DNA of 64,000 bases from Clostridium algoriphilum (GCF_020443705.1 NZ_JAIZZK010000021.1:1-64000), one strand, 5' to 3'. Shown: positions 1 to 9,032, counted from the stretch's first letter. Made by a program: numbers and translations. The notes: generated by a model from the sequence alone, not told the origin.

Positions 1-128
1 CCAAACTGTTTTTTGCCTTTTACTGCTGACATAACAATACCCCCAATCATAGTTTTATTATCCTACAAATGGGGGTGTTTTTGCAATGTCCGTTTTTAGT
101 GGTTCAGTTCAAAATCGTAGGTGTTTTT

Positions 129-389
129 TTATTTAAGGGCTTCTTCAAATACGTTACGTATAATATCTATAGAGGGAACACCTTCATGTACCTTAACTTC
201 GTTAACAAAGTAGGTAGGAACATAATAGTAGTCGTATTGTTTAGCTATCTTTGGTTGAAGCTCTTCATCAATTATTTCAACTTCAATATTTGCATATTGT
301 GGGTTCTTATTTTTTAATTCTTTCATCATAGCATATGCTTGTTTACAGTAAGGACACCAGCTTGTTATGAACATAGTTACAGGTTTCAT
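129..389 (-). CDS. glutaredoxin-like thiol-disulfide protein
   Basis: An 86-residue single-domain protein of the thioredoxin/glutaredoxin fold. The redox motif CPYC lies at residues 12-15, after the first beta strand (VTMFITSW), and a cis-proline motif VPTY at 57-60 is in the place expected for this fold. It probably acts in the cytoplasm as a small disulfide reductase or an electron carrier for a reductase, as family members do; the partner cannot be read from the sequence. It has no signal peptide. The ATG is preceded by GGTGGTGAT at a normal distance, which supports this start. It stands alone: the nearest upstream gene runs the other way about 310 bp off. Length and motif order are normal for NrdH/YruB-like glutaredoxins. 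The fold is near certain, the substrate unknown. Confidence 0.85.
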   Translation of the reverse strand: MKPVTMFITSWCPYCKQAYAMMKELKNKNPQYANIEVEIIDEELQPKIAKQYDYYYVPTYFVNEVKVHEGVPSIDIIRNVFEEALK

Positions 390-701
390 TTATAATCACC
401 ACCTATTTATCTTTACAAAGATATTATTTGAATTATAAAATATATTATACACTATTCTACTACTTTGTAATTTAAAAGAGAACATATAAATGAAGAAAAT
501 CAATTAATATTATTCTGCTTAAAATATAGTTATAAGAAATAAAAAATTATAAAACAATTATAAGATAATTATCTTATAGTGTAACTAAATTATAATATTT
601 AGAGTTGTTTTTCACAATATGTTCAATATTTGTATTATTAATTAAATTTGAGCAATATACATAATTATACATTAGGAAACAGAAATCATAGGAGGGTGAT
701 C
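390..701. other. AT-rich divergent intergenic region
   Basis: About 310 bp between two divergent genes, very AT-rich. It should hold the promoters of both, but no promoter could be picked out with confidence. A short imperfect inverted repeat (ttataagataattatcttata) lies near 558-578. No coding or RNA gene is evident. Confidence 0.5.
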
Positions 702-1691
702 TTGTTGGATGATAAATTAAAGGATGACAAAATAGAAAAGTTTAGTGAGATGGATAATACTGAAACTATGATAAAGGATCAAGGCGGAGATTTAGAATTG
801 TCAGATAACAATGGTGTATTAATTTCGGATTCACGAGATTTTCAAACCAAAGTTAAAGAACATTTAGGTGAGTATAAAAGAGATATGCTCAATATTTATG
901 AAGATGGTATATATAACTATAAGAATAAAGGTATTTTATATGAACACATTCTTCATAAAGATAAATATAAAGTAAACATTATTGAAAAATACAGGACTGA
1001 TTTTTTTAAATCAGATTATTACAAAGGTATAACCCTACACAGGTATTTTCACCATTTAAATTCATCTCAGGCTATGTGTATTAATTTTTTTTATCCATTA
1101 ATCAAAGAAAAATCATTGGAATCAATCCTAAATGTAATGAATATAGAAGGCGAAATCAATTATAATTGTAATGATATATGTTTTGAAAAAATATCTAAAT
1201 TAGAAAAAAACTCCGGAAGGAAGACTAACTTTGATTTTTATATAAAGTTAAACTCAAGAGTTAGAATATATTTTGAGATAAAATATACAGAAAATCATTT
1301 TGGAAAAGTCAGGAAGGATAAAGAGCGTAAAGAGTACAAAGAACATAAGAAGAAATTTTATGATGTATATATGCCATTAATTAAGAATAATCCAGCCATA
1401 AAGGAATGCTTTAAAACAGAAGATAAGTTTTTAAATAATTACCAAGTAATGAGAAATATTGCACACATATCTAAAAATAGTTATGTTATATTTATATACC
1501 CAAAGGGAAACAAGGCTATTAAAAAAGCAGCATTGTCTGCAAAAGAAGAAGTTATAGAAAAGGGATGGGAAGCTCATTTTATTTTATTTACATGGGAAGA
1601 ACTTATAAAGCAATTAAAGTCAAATTTAAATTCAAAAGAATTAATTGAGTATTACGATAAGCAATTTAGTCCGAAATACCTCAAGCTTTAA
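702..1691 (+). CDS. PD-(D/E)XK nuclease-fold protein, PGN_0703-like
   Basis: A 329-residue protein. A TTG at 702 follows a strong AGGAGG (690-695) at good spacing and is preferred to the TTG at 648, which has no ribosome binding site. The C-terminal half carries a likely PD-(D/E)XK nuclease core: Asp178 in NFDFYIK, then Glu192-x-Lys194 in YFEIKYTE, spaced as in restriction-like endonucleases. An upstream conserved-looking block (NSSQAMCINFFYPL, about 120-133) resembles PGN_0703-family putative restriction endonucleases. The first 50 residues are charged and low in complexity. No methyltransferase or specificity subunit lies nearby, so it is not part of an obvious restriction-modification system; it may be a solitary defence or repair nuclease. 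The fold is likely, the family assignment is from memory, and the function is inferred. Confidence 0.6.
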   Translation: MLDDKLKDDKIEKFSEMDNTETMIKDQGGDLELSDNNGVLISDSRDFQTKVKEHLGEYKRDMLNIYEDGIYNYKNKGILYEHILHKDKYKVNIIEKYRTDFFKSDYYKGITLHRYFHHLNSSQAMCINFFYPLIKEKSLESILNVMNIEGEINYNCNDICFEKISKLEKNSGRKTNFDFYIKLNSRVRIYFEIKYTENHFGKVRKDKERKEYKEHKKKFYDVYMPLIKNNPAIKECFKTEDKFLNNYQVMRNIAHISKNSYVIFIYPKGNKAIKKAALSAKEEVIEKGWEAHFILFTWEELIKQLKSNLNSKELIEYYDKQFSPKYLKL

Positions 1692-1740
1692 TTCAAGGTA
1701 TTTAAGAATAATATACTTATATCTTCAGTATTAACAAAGT

Positions 1741-1767
1741 AAAAACACCATTTATTTGGTGTTTTTA
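1741..1767. terminator. bidirectional terminator between convergent genes
   Basis: A nine-pair stem (AAAAACACC/GGTGTTTTT) with an eight-base loop, A-rich on one flank and T-rich on the other. It serves the nuclease-like gene on the plus strand and the CorA gene on the minus strand. Confidence 0.85.
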
Positions 1768-1773
1768 ACTATA

Positions 1774-2724
1774 TTATAGCCATTTTTTCTTCTTGAAAAT
1801 TAATATCTCTACGAAAGAAATAAAAAACATTATAAATATAGTAATAAAATAACTGTATTTAGCACTTAACTCAGGCATGTTTTGAAAATTCATACCATAG
1901 ATTCCTGTTATTATTGTAAGTGGCATCATAACCGTAGTAATTATAGTTAAAATCTTCATAATTTTATTCATTGAATTAGATAATTGAGAAGAATAAAGCT
2001 CTAAACAAGACGTAACCATTTCATGATCAGATTCAATTAAATCATATATTCGAAGTACATGGTCATAAATATCAGAGAAATATATCCTATATTTTTCAGT
2101 TATAATATCATCATGCCTCAAAAGAGTATTTAATACTTCCCTCAATGGAGAAACAACTCTTCTGAGCTTAATAACACTTTTCTTTACTCGCATAATATTA
2201 TTAAGAGTACTTTGAACAGGGTTGTTCATTGATTCTTCTTCTAGAATATTAATTTTCTCTTCAACCGTATCTGTTACCACAAATAACTGGTCTATAGCCT
2301 CATCAAGAATATGATATAAAACAAAATCACTTCCATTAGAAACAATATCTAATCCCTTGTTTATATCATCCATAATCTTTTTTACTGATTTATTCTCACC
2401 ATAATGTATTGTTATAATATAATTTGAGCTTATATATACATAGATGTTATTATAAGAAAAGGCATTTCTAGTATGACTATCTGATGTGACAAGAATTAAA
2501 AAATGATAATCTTTATAATCATTTATTTTACACCTCTTACTTTTATGTATACAATCTTCAATAGTGAGATGATGAAAATTAAATTTATCTTTTAAAAACA
2601 TAAAATCACTTTCACTTGGGTTGTTAATATTAAGCCAAAACATTTTGTCAGAAGATTGCGATTTAGAAAATACTTTTTCGATGGTGGTAAATTCATGTAC
2701 TTTATCATTAATGTAAGTAATCAA
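1774..2724 (-). CDS. corA: CorA-family divalent metal transporter
   Basis: A 316-residue CorA-type channel for Mg2+ (possibly Co2+ or Ni2+). It has a soluble N-terminal domain, a long helical region and two C-terminal membrane helices. The signature GMN is at 277-279 (IYGMNF), after the first membrane helix (LTIITTVMMPLTIITGIY). The second helix ends in the basic tail KKKKWL, and the length is typical. Translation starts at a TTG preceded by GGGAGAG. It is monocistronic, between a bidirectional terminator and a divergent cutC. Family assignment is secure; the ion is inferred from family knowledge. Confidence 0.93.
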   Translation of the reverse strand: MITYINDKVHEFTTIEKVFSKSQSSDKMFWLNINNPSESDFMFLKDKFNFHHLTIEDCIHKSKRCKINDYKDYHFLILVTSDSHTRNAFSYNNIYVYISSNYIITIHYGENKSVKKIMDDINKGLDIVSNGSDFVLYHILDEAIDQLFVVTDTVEEKINILEEESMNNPVQSTLNNIMRVKKSVIKLRRVVSPLREVLNTLLRHDDIITEKYRIYFSDIYDHVLRIYDLIESDHEMVTSCLELYSSQLSNSMNKIMKILTIITTVMMPLTIITGIYGMNFQNMPELSAKYSYFITIFIMFFISFVEILIFKKKKWL

Positions 2725-2877
2725 TAAAATCTCTCCCTTTATTGAAATATCTGCAATAGGAATATTAACTCTATTATATATTATTATTGATATAAAATAT
2801 ATTAGATATGGTAAAATAACAAATATATATAATTAAAAAAGGAAATTCAATTAGGAACATACATAGGAGTTGAGCAA

Positions 2878-3570
2878 ATGATTGAAATTATAGCAGCAAC
2901 GATAGAAGATGTAAAGAGAATTGAAGAAAGTGGCGCTGATAGAATAGAGCTTGTTAGTGCATTATCGGAAGGTGGCTTAACACCAAGTTATTCACTTATT
3001 AAAAGAGCAGTCCAAAGTGTTAAAATACCAGTAAATGTGATGATACGACCACATGGAAAATCGTTTATATATACAGATGAAGAAATTGAGGTTATGGTAG
3101 AAGATATTATGATTGCAAAAGAACTTAATGTTAATGGTGTAGTATTTGGAGTTTTAAATATAGATAATGAAATATGTATTCCTTCTTTAGAGAAATTGTT
3201 AAAAGCTTGCGATGGCATTGATGTGACTTTCCATAGGGCTATTGATGAGCTAACTGACCAGGTGAAAGGGATAGAAGTTTTAGCTGGTTATAGTCAAATT
3301 AATAATGTTCTTACATCAGGTGGGAAAGGGAATATACTTAAAAATATTCCAGTTATTAAAAACATGGTAGAAAAGGAAAAACATATTAATGTAATTGCTG
3401 GTGGTGGCTTAAATCTTGGGAATATTATAGAGGTTATGATAAAAACTAAAGCACCTCAATACCATTTTGGAACAGCAATAAGAAATGATAAATCAACGTT
3501 TGGAGATATAAATACACACAAGTTGCGGTTATTAATTAATCTTATTAGAAAACAGAAGTCCATAACGTAG
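2878..3570 (+). CDS. cutC: CutC-family copper homeostasis protein
   Basis: A 230-residue TIM-barrel protein of the CutC family. Family blocks are clear: GADRIELVSALSEGGLTPS near the start, VMIRPHGKSFIYTDEE, the FHRAID segment, the LTSGGKGN segment and the IAGGGLN segment near the phosphate-binding end of the barrel. CutC has been linked to copper tolerance in some bacteria but its biochemistry is unsettled, so the role stays provisional. It is cytoplasmic with no signal peptide. The ATG follows AGGAGTTGAGCAA. It is probably its own transcript; the next gene starts 67 bp later with its own strong ribosome binding site. Confidence 0.88.
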   Translation: MIEIIAATIEDVKRIEESGADRIELVSALSEGGLTPSYSLIKRAVQSVKIPVNVMIRPHGKSFIYTDEEIEVMVEDIMIAKELNVNGVVFGVLNIDNEICIPSLEKLLKACDGIDVTFHRAIDELTDQVKGIEVLAGYSQINNVLTSGGKGNILKNIPVIKNMVEKEKHINVIAGGGLNLGNIIEVMIKTKAPQYHFGTAIRNDKSTFGDINTHKLRLLINLIRKQKSIT

Positions 3571-3637
3571 ATAAAAAGTATCAAAATAATTTTCCATACA
3601 TAATATATAGTGAAAACTATTTTTATGGAGGATATAT

Positions 3638-4543
3638 ATGTACTGGTGTCCGTATTTTTATAATTATAATATGATGCGCTCTTATAATAGAAGAAGATCT
3701 TATAATGAAACAATAGATTCGATGGAAACAAGAAATGAAATTGCGCAAGATCCGATTGCAACCTTAGATGACAACATTGCGCATCTTGTATTGGATTCAC
3801 AAAATCTCTATGACATTCCAAAACACTTTCGTAAGTCTACTGATATATTAACCTTGCAAGACAATGATAACTTAAATCTTAGCGGATTAAGCACATTAAA
3901 CATTTCTGGAAGTCAACAATTTTCTGAGTATAATCTACCTCTTGTAATAAATAGCATAGGAACATCATTACCTATAACAGTTATAGACTTAAGACAGGAA
4001 TCTCATGGATTCATTAATGGAAATCCTGTTAGCTGGGCTAATGTTAAAAATGATGCTAACATAGGTTTAACAATGGATCAAGTAATTATAGAAGAATATA
4101 ATAAATTAAATAATATTGAATTAAATGTACCTATGACTTATTATAATCATAAAAATATAACTGTAGTTCCCCGAAAAGTTGAAAATGAAAATCACCTAGT
4201 TAATTCTAAATCACTATCATATATCCGCATTACTGTTACTGATGGTAAGATACCTAAGGATGATATGGTTGATTATTTTATAAAGTTAGTAAAATCACAA
4301 CCTGACAATTCATGGTTACATTTTCACTGCAAACAAGGTATTGGGCGGACTACTACTTTTATGATTATGTATGATATGATTAAGAACTGCAAAAATGTTA
4401 CTTCTGATGATATCATAAAAAGACAACTACTATTGGCAAATTTTGATGAGAGTCATATTAAATCTTTTAATAATAACGAAAGAATTAACTTTTTACAAAA
4501 TTTCTATAAATATTGCAAGGAAAACAACAATGGCAAGTATTAA
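3638..4543 (+). CDS. cysteine-phytase/dual-specificity-type phosphatase
   Basis: A 301-residue protein with the protein-tyrosine-phosphatase P-loop HCKQGIGRT: catalytic Cys231 and phosphate-binding Arg237. An upstream VIDLRQE block (Asp117), an NGNPVSWAN block and a TDGKIP block (Asp202, in the place of the general acid loop) match the cysteine-phytase branch (PTP-like inositol polyphosphatases, Pfam PTPlike_phytase) rather than ordinary tyrosine phosphatases. Database entries for relatives are often labelled putative toxin or effector. No clear signal peptide is seen, although the first 20 residues are Tyr- and Arg-rich, so secretion is doubtful. The gene overlaps the next one by 14 bp, implying translational coupling. 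Likely substrates are inositol phosphates or phosphoproteins; which one cannot be told. Confidence 0.8.
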   Translation: MYWCPYFYNYNMMRSYNRRRSYNETIDSMETRNEIAQDPIATLDDNIAHLVLDSQNLYDIPKHFRKSTDILTLQDNDNLNLSGLSTLNISGSQQFSEYNLPLVINSIGTSLPITVIDLRQESHGFINGNPVSWANVKNDANIGLTMDQVIIEEYNKLNNIELNVPMTYYNHKNITVVPRKVENENHLVNSKSLSYIRITVTDGKIPKDDMVDYFIKLVKSQPDNSWLHFHCKQGIGRTTTFMIMYDMIKNCKNVTSDDIIKRQLLLANFDESHIKSFNNNERINFLQNFYKYCKENNNGKY

Positions 4544-6083
4544 GTGGAGTGATTGGAAAAAAGCTCTAAGTACAAAAAAATATATGAAAAACCCTATAAT
4601 ACCAACTTATTTATATGTTATTTCTCAGGATAGAATGACAATTAATGAGCGAACAATGATAGCAACACTTCAAGGATTAGTTAATAATTATTCATTAATT
4701 CAAATTTATACACTTAGTTCCTCACAACCAGATTATCAAATTTGGCTAGATGATTTAAAAGATAGGTATGGAATATTATATAAAATCATCTCAAATCCAT
4801 GGGAATTATTAGATCTATATAAAGATTATGTTGATGGATATTTGCTTTATAATAATAAATCTCTAAATGATCCTTCAATAAATAATGCTTGTTCACTCGC
4901 ATCATTAACTAAATGCATTGCAGTTGATGATGCTATTGAAGATAAAATAAGAGCTCATGGCATTACAAAAATTAAAGGTGATCTTCGAAACACAGATGAG
5001 AACTGGGCATACGATAACTTATGGAATTCTGGTCTCAACCATTCCATAGTAATTGAGCTATCCCCGGGCAAAGCCTCCGCCTTAAGAGACTATGCAATAA
5101 TGACCAAAGCTCTAGTATTTTATGAAGATAAAGTAAATGATACAGTTCTTCGAGATAAAGTATTTTCATCCATGGATAAGGACTCCATCTGCTTAGGGTG
5201 GGGACCAGATGAATTTGTTAATGTTAGTACGACTTCAAAATATGGTATTAGTATGGTCGCTGCAGATTGGTCTTATAATTTAACTGTATTAAGTGCTTTT
5301 CCTTCAGTACCTATGACTCAAAAATCATTAATGAGTACTCCTAATGATGAATCTATGCATTATGTAACATTTATTATGTCTGACGGAGATAATCAACAGT
5401 GGAACCTTGGAACTAATTATGGTTCTCACAAATGGTATGGCTCTCCCTACAAAGGAAAGTTTAATTTGGGGTGGTCATTAAGCCCATCTTTATATTACCT
5501 TGCACCTACTGTATTTAATTTATATTATGAAAGTGCAGCTCATGGATCAACTAATGATTATTTTGTTGTACCACCATCTGGAAATGGCTATATGTACCCA
5601 AGTAAATTTGATAGAGAAACACTCGATATTTATATTAATAGATTAAATGATTACATGAAAAAAGTAGATGAGAAATATATAGCGATCATAGATGACTCAT
5701 CTTTTCATGATACTAATCTTTGGGAAAAATTTACTGCTAAGCCTGATATAGAGGGGTTGTTTTATCTTGATTATCAAAGGCACGACAATTATCAAGGAGA
5801 AATTATATGGTCTAATAATAAACCTATAGTTTCATGTAGAGATTTACTTTGGGATAGTATCGAAAGTGAAGGGGAGCTGGATTTAAATATCAACAATAGA
5901 GTAGAATCTGGACTAGTAGATATTCATTATTCTAATAGTTATACCTTTGTTTATGTTCATGCATGGAGTAAAAGTCTTAGCAATATTGAAAGGGTTGTGG
6001 ATAAATTAAAGGAAAATCCGAAAGTTAGAGTAGTCACCCCTGAAACATTTATGCAGCTAATAAAAAAGAATGTTAAACATTAG
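4530..6083 (+). CDS. GxGYxYP family putative glycoside hydrolase
   Basis: A 518-residue protein. The start chosen is the ATG at 4530, with AAGGA eight bases upstream inside the end of the phosphatase gene; an earlier in-frame ATG at 4443 lies wholly within that gene and has no support. The family-naming motif appears as GNGYMYP at 351-357. Other recognisable blocks are YVTFIMSDGDNQQW and the aromatic NLGWSLSPSLYYLAPT. GxGYxYP proteins are predicted glycoside hydrolases, mostly secreted; this copy has no signal peptide, which is odd, and matches its equally leaderless overlapping partner. The pair probably acts together, perhaps on a phosphorylated carbohydrate or inositol compound, but that is inference. 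Confidence 0.8.
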   Translation: MASIKWSDWKKALSTKKYMKNPIIPTYLYVISQDRMTINERTMIATLQGLVNNYSLIQIYTLSSSQPDYQIWLDDLKDRYGILYKIISNPWELLDLYKDYVDGYLLYNNKSLNDPSINNACSLASLTKCIAVDDAIEDKIRAHGITKIKGDLRNTDENWAYDNLWNSGLNHSIVIELSPGKASALRDYAIMTKALVFYEDKVNDTVLRDKVFSSMDKDSICLGWGPDEFVNVSTTSKYGISMVAADWSYNLTVLSAFPSVPMTQKSLMSTPNDESMHYVTFIMSDGDNQQWNLGTNYGSHKWYGSPYKGKFNLGWSLSPSLYYLAPTVFNLYYESAAHGSTNDYFVVPPSGNGYMYPSKFDRETLDIYINRLNDYMKKVDEKYIAIIDDSSFHDTNLWEKFTAKPDIEGLFYLDYQRHDNYQGEIIWSNNKPIVSCRDLLWDSIESEGELDLNINNRVESGLVDIHYSNSYTFVYVHAWSKSLSNIERVVDKLKENPKVRVVTPETFMQLIKKNVKH

Positions 6084-6227
6084 CTTTTTATAAAAGCTGA
6101 TTTTATGAAAAATTTTTAAATCACATAAATATACAATTTTTATCAACTATATTTTGTAACGAAAAGGGTAAACTATATAATACACACTATTTATATAGTG
6201 TAATTTATATTGGAAGGGAGAATACTT

Positions 6228-6539
6228 ATGAATAAAAATGATTTAGAAAAATCAGAAAAGAATAAGCATACTATCGAAATTACAGTCCCATTTAATGGAG
6301 TTATTTCAGGAGATAATAAAGGCTCAATTTCTTCAAATACGAGTATGTCTAATGAGAATAATAACGCCAAGGATGCTACTTCAAAAAAAGGACGAATAGG
6401 TAAAGAATCAGATGAAAGTAGTTTTTCTGATGATGATACCTCAAAAAAAGGACAAATGAGTAATCAATCAGATGCAAGTGATCTTTCTGATGGTGATACT
6501 TCAAAAAAAGGACAAATGACAATTAAAATATCTCAATAA
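6228..6539 (+). CDS. small hydrophilic protein with 20-residue repeats
   Basis: A 103-residue protein starting at the ATG at 6228, with GGAAGGGAG just upstream. I do not recognise a family. The first 30 residues include a short beta-like stretch (HTIEITVPFNGVI). From residue 51 the protein has a strict 20-residue period: copies begin TSKKG at 51, 71 and 91, the first two ending in acidic SDDD or SDGD. At DNA level this is a 60-bp direct repeat starting near 6378, 6438 and 6498, the last partial. It is very rich in Ser, Asp and Lys, has no Cys or signal peptide, and is probably disordered. It is followed by a strong terminator, so it is a real transcription unit. Confidence 0.6.
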   Translation: MNKNDLEKSEKNKHTIEITVPFNGVISGDNKGSISSNTSMSNENNNAKDATSKKGRIGKESDESSFSDDDTSKKGQMSNQSDASDLSDGDTSKKGQMTIKISQ

Positions 6540-6652
6540 TAAAATATCTCAATACCACTTTTTACTGTATAGGTTCTTCAGAAATTAAGTTTTTTGATAA
6601 ACTAATAATAGTAATATTAAGAGGTCAAAGTGAAAACTGTTTCATTAAAAAT

Positions 6653-6690
6653 AAAAATCAGTTAACCAATATTGGCTAACTGATTTTTTA
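6653..6690 (+). terminator. intrinsic terminator
   Basis: A long stem (AAAAATCAGTTA... pairing with ...TAACTGATTTTT) with one mismatch and a T-run. Its sequence closely resembles the terminator at 9061-9100 after the repeat lipoprotein. Confidence 0.85.
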
Positions 6691-6797
6691 TTTCTATATT
6701 TATATAAAAATTTAAAGGACGTAATTGAATGAATTAAATTTAAGCATATTAGGTAAACTACGTTAGAAAGCAATTTATTAAAATAAAGGAAATTCAT

Positions 6798-6900
6798 ATG
6801 ACTGTTAGCACTAAAGTAAAACAAACATTAGTAATATGGAAAGAGTGTTAATTAAAAATGGTAAGGTTATGGAAAAATGACGGGTCAACAGTTTTTACAA
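6798..6900 (+). pseudogene. DUF1657-type gene remnant
   Basis: An ATG at 6798 with AAGGA upstream opens a reading frame MTVSTKVKQTL..., the usual opening of DUF1657 proteins, but it stops after 17 codons (6849-6851) and no later DUF1657 blocks can be read. An intact DUF1657 gene follows at 6961. It is best read as a degraded tandem copy. Confidence 0.4.
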
Positions 6901-6960
6901 GAACTATGTTCTCAAAAATCATTATATTGAATTAAATATATTTGAATGGAGGTGAAAACT

Positions 6961-7161
6961 ATGACTATAGGAACTCAAATGCAACAAGCGATTGCTGGAA
7001 TGCAGAGTGCGTCTGCTACAATGAAGACTTTTTCCCTAGAAACTGATAATAAACAAGCAAAAAGTGATTTTACACAAATTGGGGAGCAACTTGATTCTGC
7101 ACTAGACATGTTAAAGGGAAGACAAAAATATATTCAAAAACAAGAACCTCAATATAAGTAG
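6961..7161 (+). CDS. DUF1657 small helical protein
   Basis: A 66-residue protein of the DUF1657 family, found in spore-forming Firmicutes and often near spoVA genes. The start at 6961 is set by GGAGGTGAAAACT; an earlier in-frame GTG/ATG would put the ribosome binding site inside the gene. It has the family features: MTIGTQMQQAI at the N-terminus, a central METDNKQAKSDF-like helix, and the C-terminal EPQYK. It is predicted to be a helical hairpin without membrane segments. It is followed 65 bp later by a lipoprotein gene and the two may be cotranscribed. The family's function is not established; a spore-related role is inferred from taxonomy. Confidence 0.85.
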   Translation: MTIGTQMQQAIAGMQSASATMKTFSLETDNKQAKSDFTQIGEQLDSALDMLKGRQKYIQKQEPQYK

Positions 7162-7226
7162 TATTTAATTTTTACATTTACAATTTTTTATTGCAAAAAT
7201 ATTGTTACTAATGAGGAGGATTTCTA

Positions 7227-9032
7227 ATGAAATCAAAAAGTATGTTATTTATGACAGCTATATTAACTGTATTATTTGTAGGATGTGCTAAACAACCTAC
7301 AATGCCACCAAAAACAATTCAAAAAGTAGCAAACACAGTTCCTAATAAAGTAAATATAGTTCCTGCATCTGCTTTTGAAAAAGCTATAAGTAATAAAGGT
7401 ATATGGAATATTGCACTGACAAAAAATTTAACTATTGATAAAAATCTTGCAGTTGATGGTGAGTATAAAAATGATAAAAATATTATAGAACGTAAGATAG
7501 CTCTATACAGTCAAGACAAAAATAAGAATATAACCGCTAGATTCACTTTGACGATTCCCAAATTAACCATTAACAGTCCTAATACCAGTATTGAACATGG
7601 AATTTTTAAAGGTGACCTTTATGTTTCAGCAAAGAACTTTCAGTTAATAGATACCACAGTTGAGGGAAATATATATTTTACTACGAATGAAGCCAAATCA
7701 ACATTCAAAATGGATTCTAAAAGTAAAGTGACTGGGAAACAGGAGTTAGTAACACCCCCAATGATAAGCACTGCACCTGCTTTTGAAAAGGCTATAAGTA
7801 GCAAAGGTACATGGATTATTGCACTAACAAAGAACTTAACTATTGATAAAAATCTTGCAGTTGATGGTGAATATAAAAATGATAAAAATGTTATAGAACG
7901 TAAGATAGCTTTATATAGTCAAGACAAAAATAAGAATATAACTGATAGATTCACTTTGACGATTCCCAAATTAACCATTAACAGTCCTAATACCAGTATT
8001 GAACATGGAATTTTTAAAGGCGACCTTTATGTTTCAGCAAAGAATTTTCAGTTAATAGATACCACAGTTGAGGGAAATGTATATTTTACTACGAATGAAG
8101 CTAAATCTACATTCAAGATGGATACTAAAAGTAAAGTGACTGGAAAACAGGAGTTATTATCAACTTCAATGGTAAATAGTGCACCTGCTTTCGAAAAGGC
8201 TATAAGTAGCAAAGGTACATGGAATATTGCACTAACAAAAAATTTAACTATTGAGAAAGATCTTGCAGTTGATGGCGAGTATAAAAATGATAAAAATGTG
8301 ATAGAACGTAAGATAGCTCTATGCAGTCAAGACAAAAATAATAATATAATTGATAAATTCACTTTGTCGGTTCCAAAATTAACCATTAACAGTCCTCGAA
8401 CTACTATTGAACATGGAGTTTTCAAAGGTGACCTTTATGTTTCATCAAATAACTTTAGGTTAATGGATACTATAGTTGAGGGAAATGTATATTTTACTAC
8501 GCATGAAGCTAAATCTACATTCAAAATGGATACTAAAAGTAAAGTAACTGGAAAACAGGAATTCAAAACACAAACGAAAACAACTCCAAATGTAGGAAAC
8601 ACAGTTTCAATGGTAAGTACTGCAACTACTTTTGAAAATGCCATAAGTAGCAAGGGCACATGGATTATTACAATAACAAAGAATTTAACTATTAATAAAG
8701 CTCTTGTAGTTGATGGTGAGTACAAAAATGGTAAGAAAGATGCCAATGGTAAAGATATTATAGAACGTAAGATAGATCTATACAGTCAAGACGAAGATAA
8801 TAAAATAACTGATAAATTCACTTTGACCATTCCTAAATTAACCATTAATAGTCCTCTAACAATTATGGAACATGGAACTTTCAAGGGCGACCTTTATGTT
8901 TCATCAAAGAACTTTAGGTTGATAGACGCTAAAGTTGAAGGAAATGTATATTTTACTACGGATGAAGCTAAATCCACATTCAAAATGGATAAGAAAAGTA
9001 TAGTGACTGGAAAACAGGAATTAAAAAAATAG
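7227..9032 (+). CDS. lipoprotein with four tandem beta-rich repeats
   Basis: A 601-residue protein with a lipoprotein signal peptide: basic start, hydrophobic stretch and lipobox LFVGC with Cys20, so it should be anchored on the outer face of the membrane. The rest is four tandem repeats starting near residues 49, 185, 321 and 468, with periods of 136, 136 and 147. Each runs FEKAISxKGxWxIxLTKNLTI, VDGEYKN, ERKIxLYSQD, FTLTIPKLTINSP, EHGxFKGDLYVS, VEGNxYFT, and ends STFKMDxKSxVTGKQE. The pattern of short strands resembles right-handed beta-helix or pectate-lyase-like proteins, but no catalytic motif is visible. Repeats 1 and 2 are nearly identical at DNA level, so expansion was recent; repeat 4 is most diverged and carries an insertion (GKKDANGKD). 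Function unknown; a cell-surface structural or binding role is a guess. Confidence 0.75.
   Translation: MKSKSMLFMTAILTVLFVGCAKQPTMPPKTIQKVANTVPNKVNIVPASAFEKAISNKGIWNIALTKNLTIDKNLAVDGEYKNDKNIIERKIALYSQDKNKNITARFTLTIPKLTINSPNTSIEHGIFKGDLYVSAKNFQLIDTTVEGNIYFTTNEAKSTFKMDSKSKVTGKQELVTPPMISTAPAFEKAISSKGTWIIALTKNLTIDKNLAVDGEYKNDKNVIERKIALYSQDKNKNITDRFTLTIPKLTINSPNTSIEHGIFKGDLYVSAKNFQLIDTTVEGNVYFTTNEAKSTFKMDTKSKVTGKQELLSTSMVNSAPAFEKAISSKGTWNIALTKNLTIEKDLAVDGEYKNDKNVIERKIALCSQDKNNNIIDKFTLSVPKLTINSPRTTIEHGVFKGDLYVSSNNFRLMDTIVEGNVYFTTHEAKSTFKMDTKSKVTGKQEFKTQTKTTPNVGNTVSMVSTATTFENAISSKGTWIITITKNLTINKALVVDGEYKNGKKDANGKDIIERKIDLYSQDEDNKITDKFTLTIPKLTINSPLTIMEHGTFKGDLYVSSKNFRLIDAKVEGNVYFTTDEAKSTFKMDKKSIVTGKQELKK
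7371..9032 (+). repeat. four tandem coding repeats of about 408 bp
   Basis: Copies start near 7371, 7779, 8187 and 8628. The first two share long identical DNA stretches; copies 3 and 4 are progressively diverged. The array is in frame throughout. Confidence 0.9.

Noticed and set aside
34-82. Hairpin of CCCCC and GGGGG tracts near the left edge
   Set aside because: The loop would be about 25 bases and the gene it might serve is outside the window; not enough to call a terminator.
111-133. Half of a terminator-like sequence (ATCGTAGGTGTTTTTTT) at the left edge
   Set aside because: It resembles the right arm of the hairpin at 30315, but no complementary left arm is present, so no stem can form.
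3638-4543. Calling the phosphatase a toxin
   Set aside because: Relatives carry a putative toxin label, but no secretion signal, delivery system or immunity gene is visible here.
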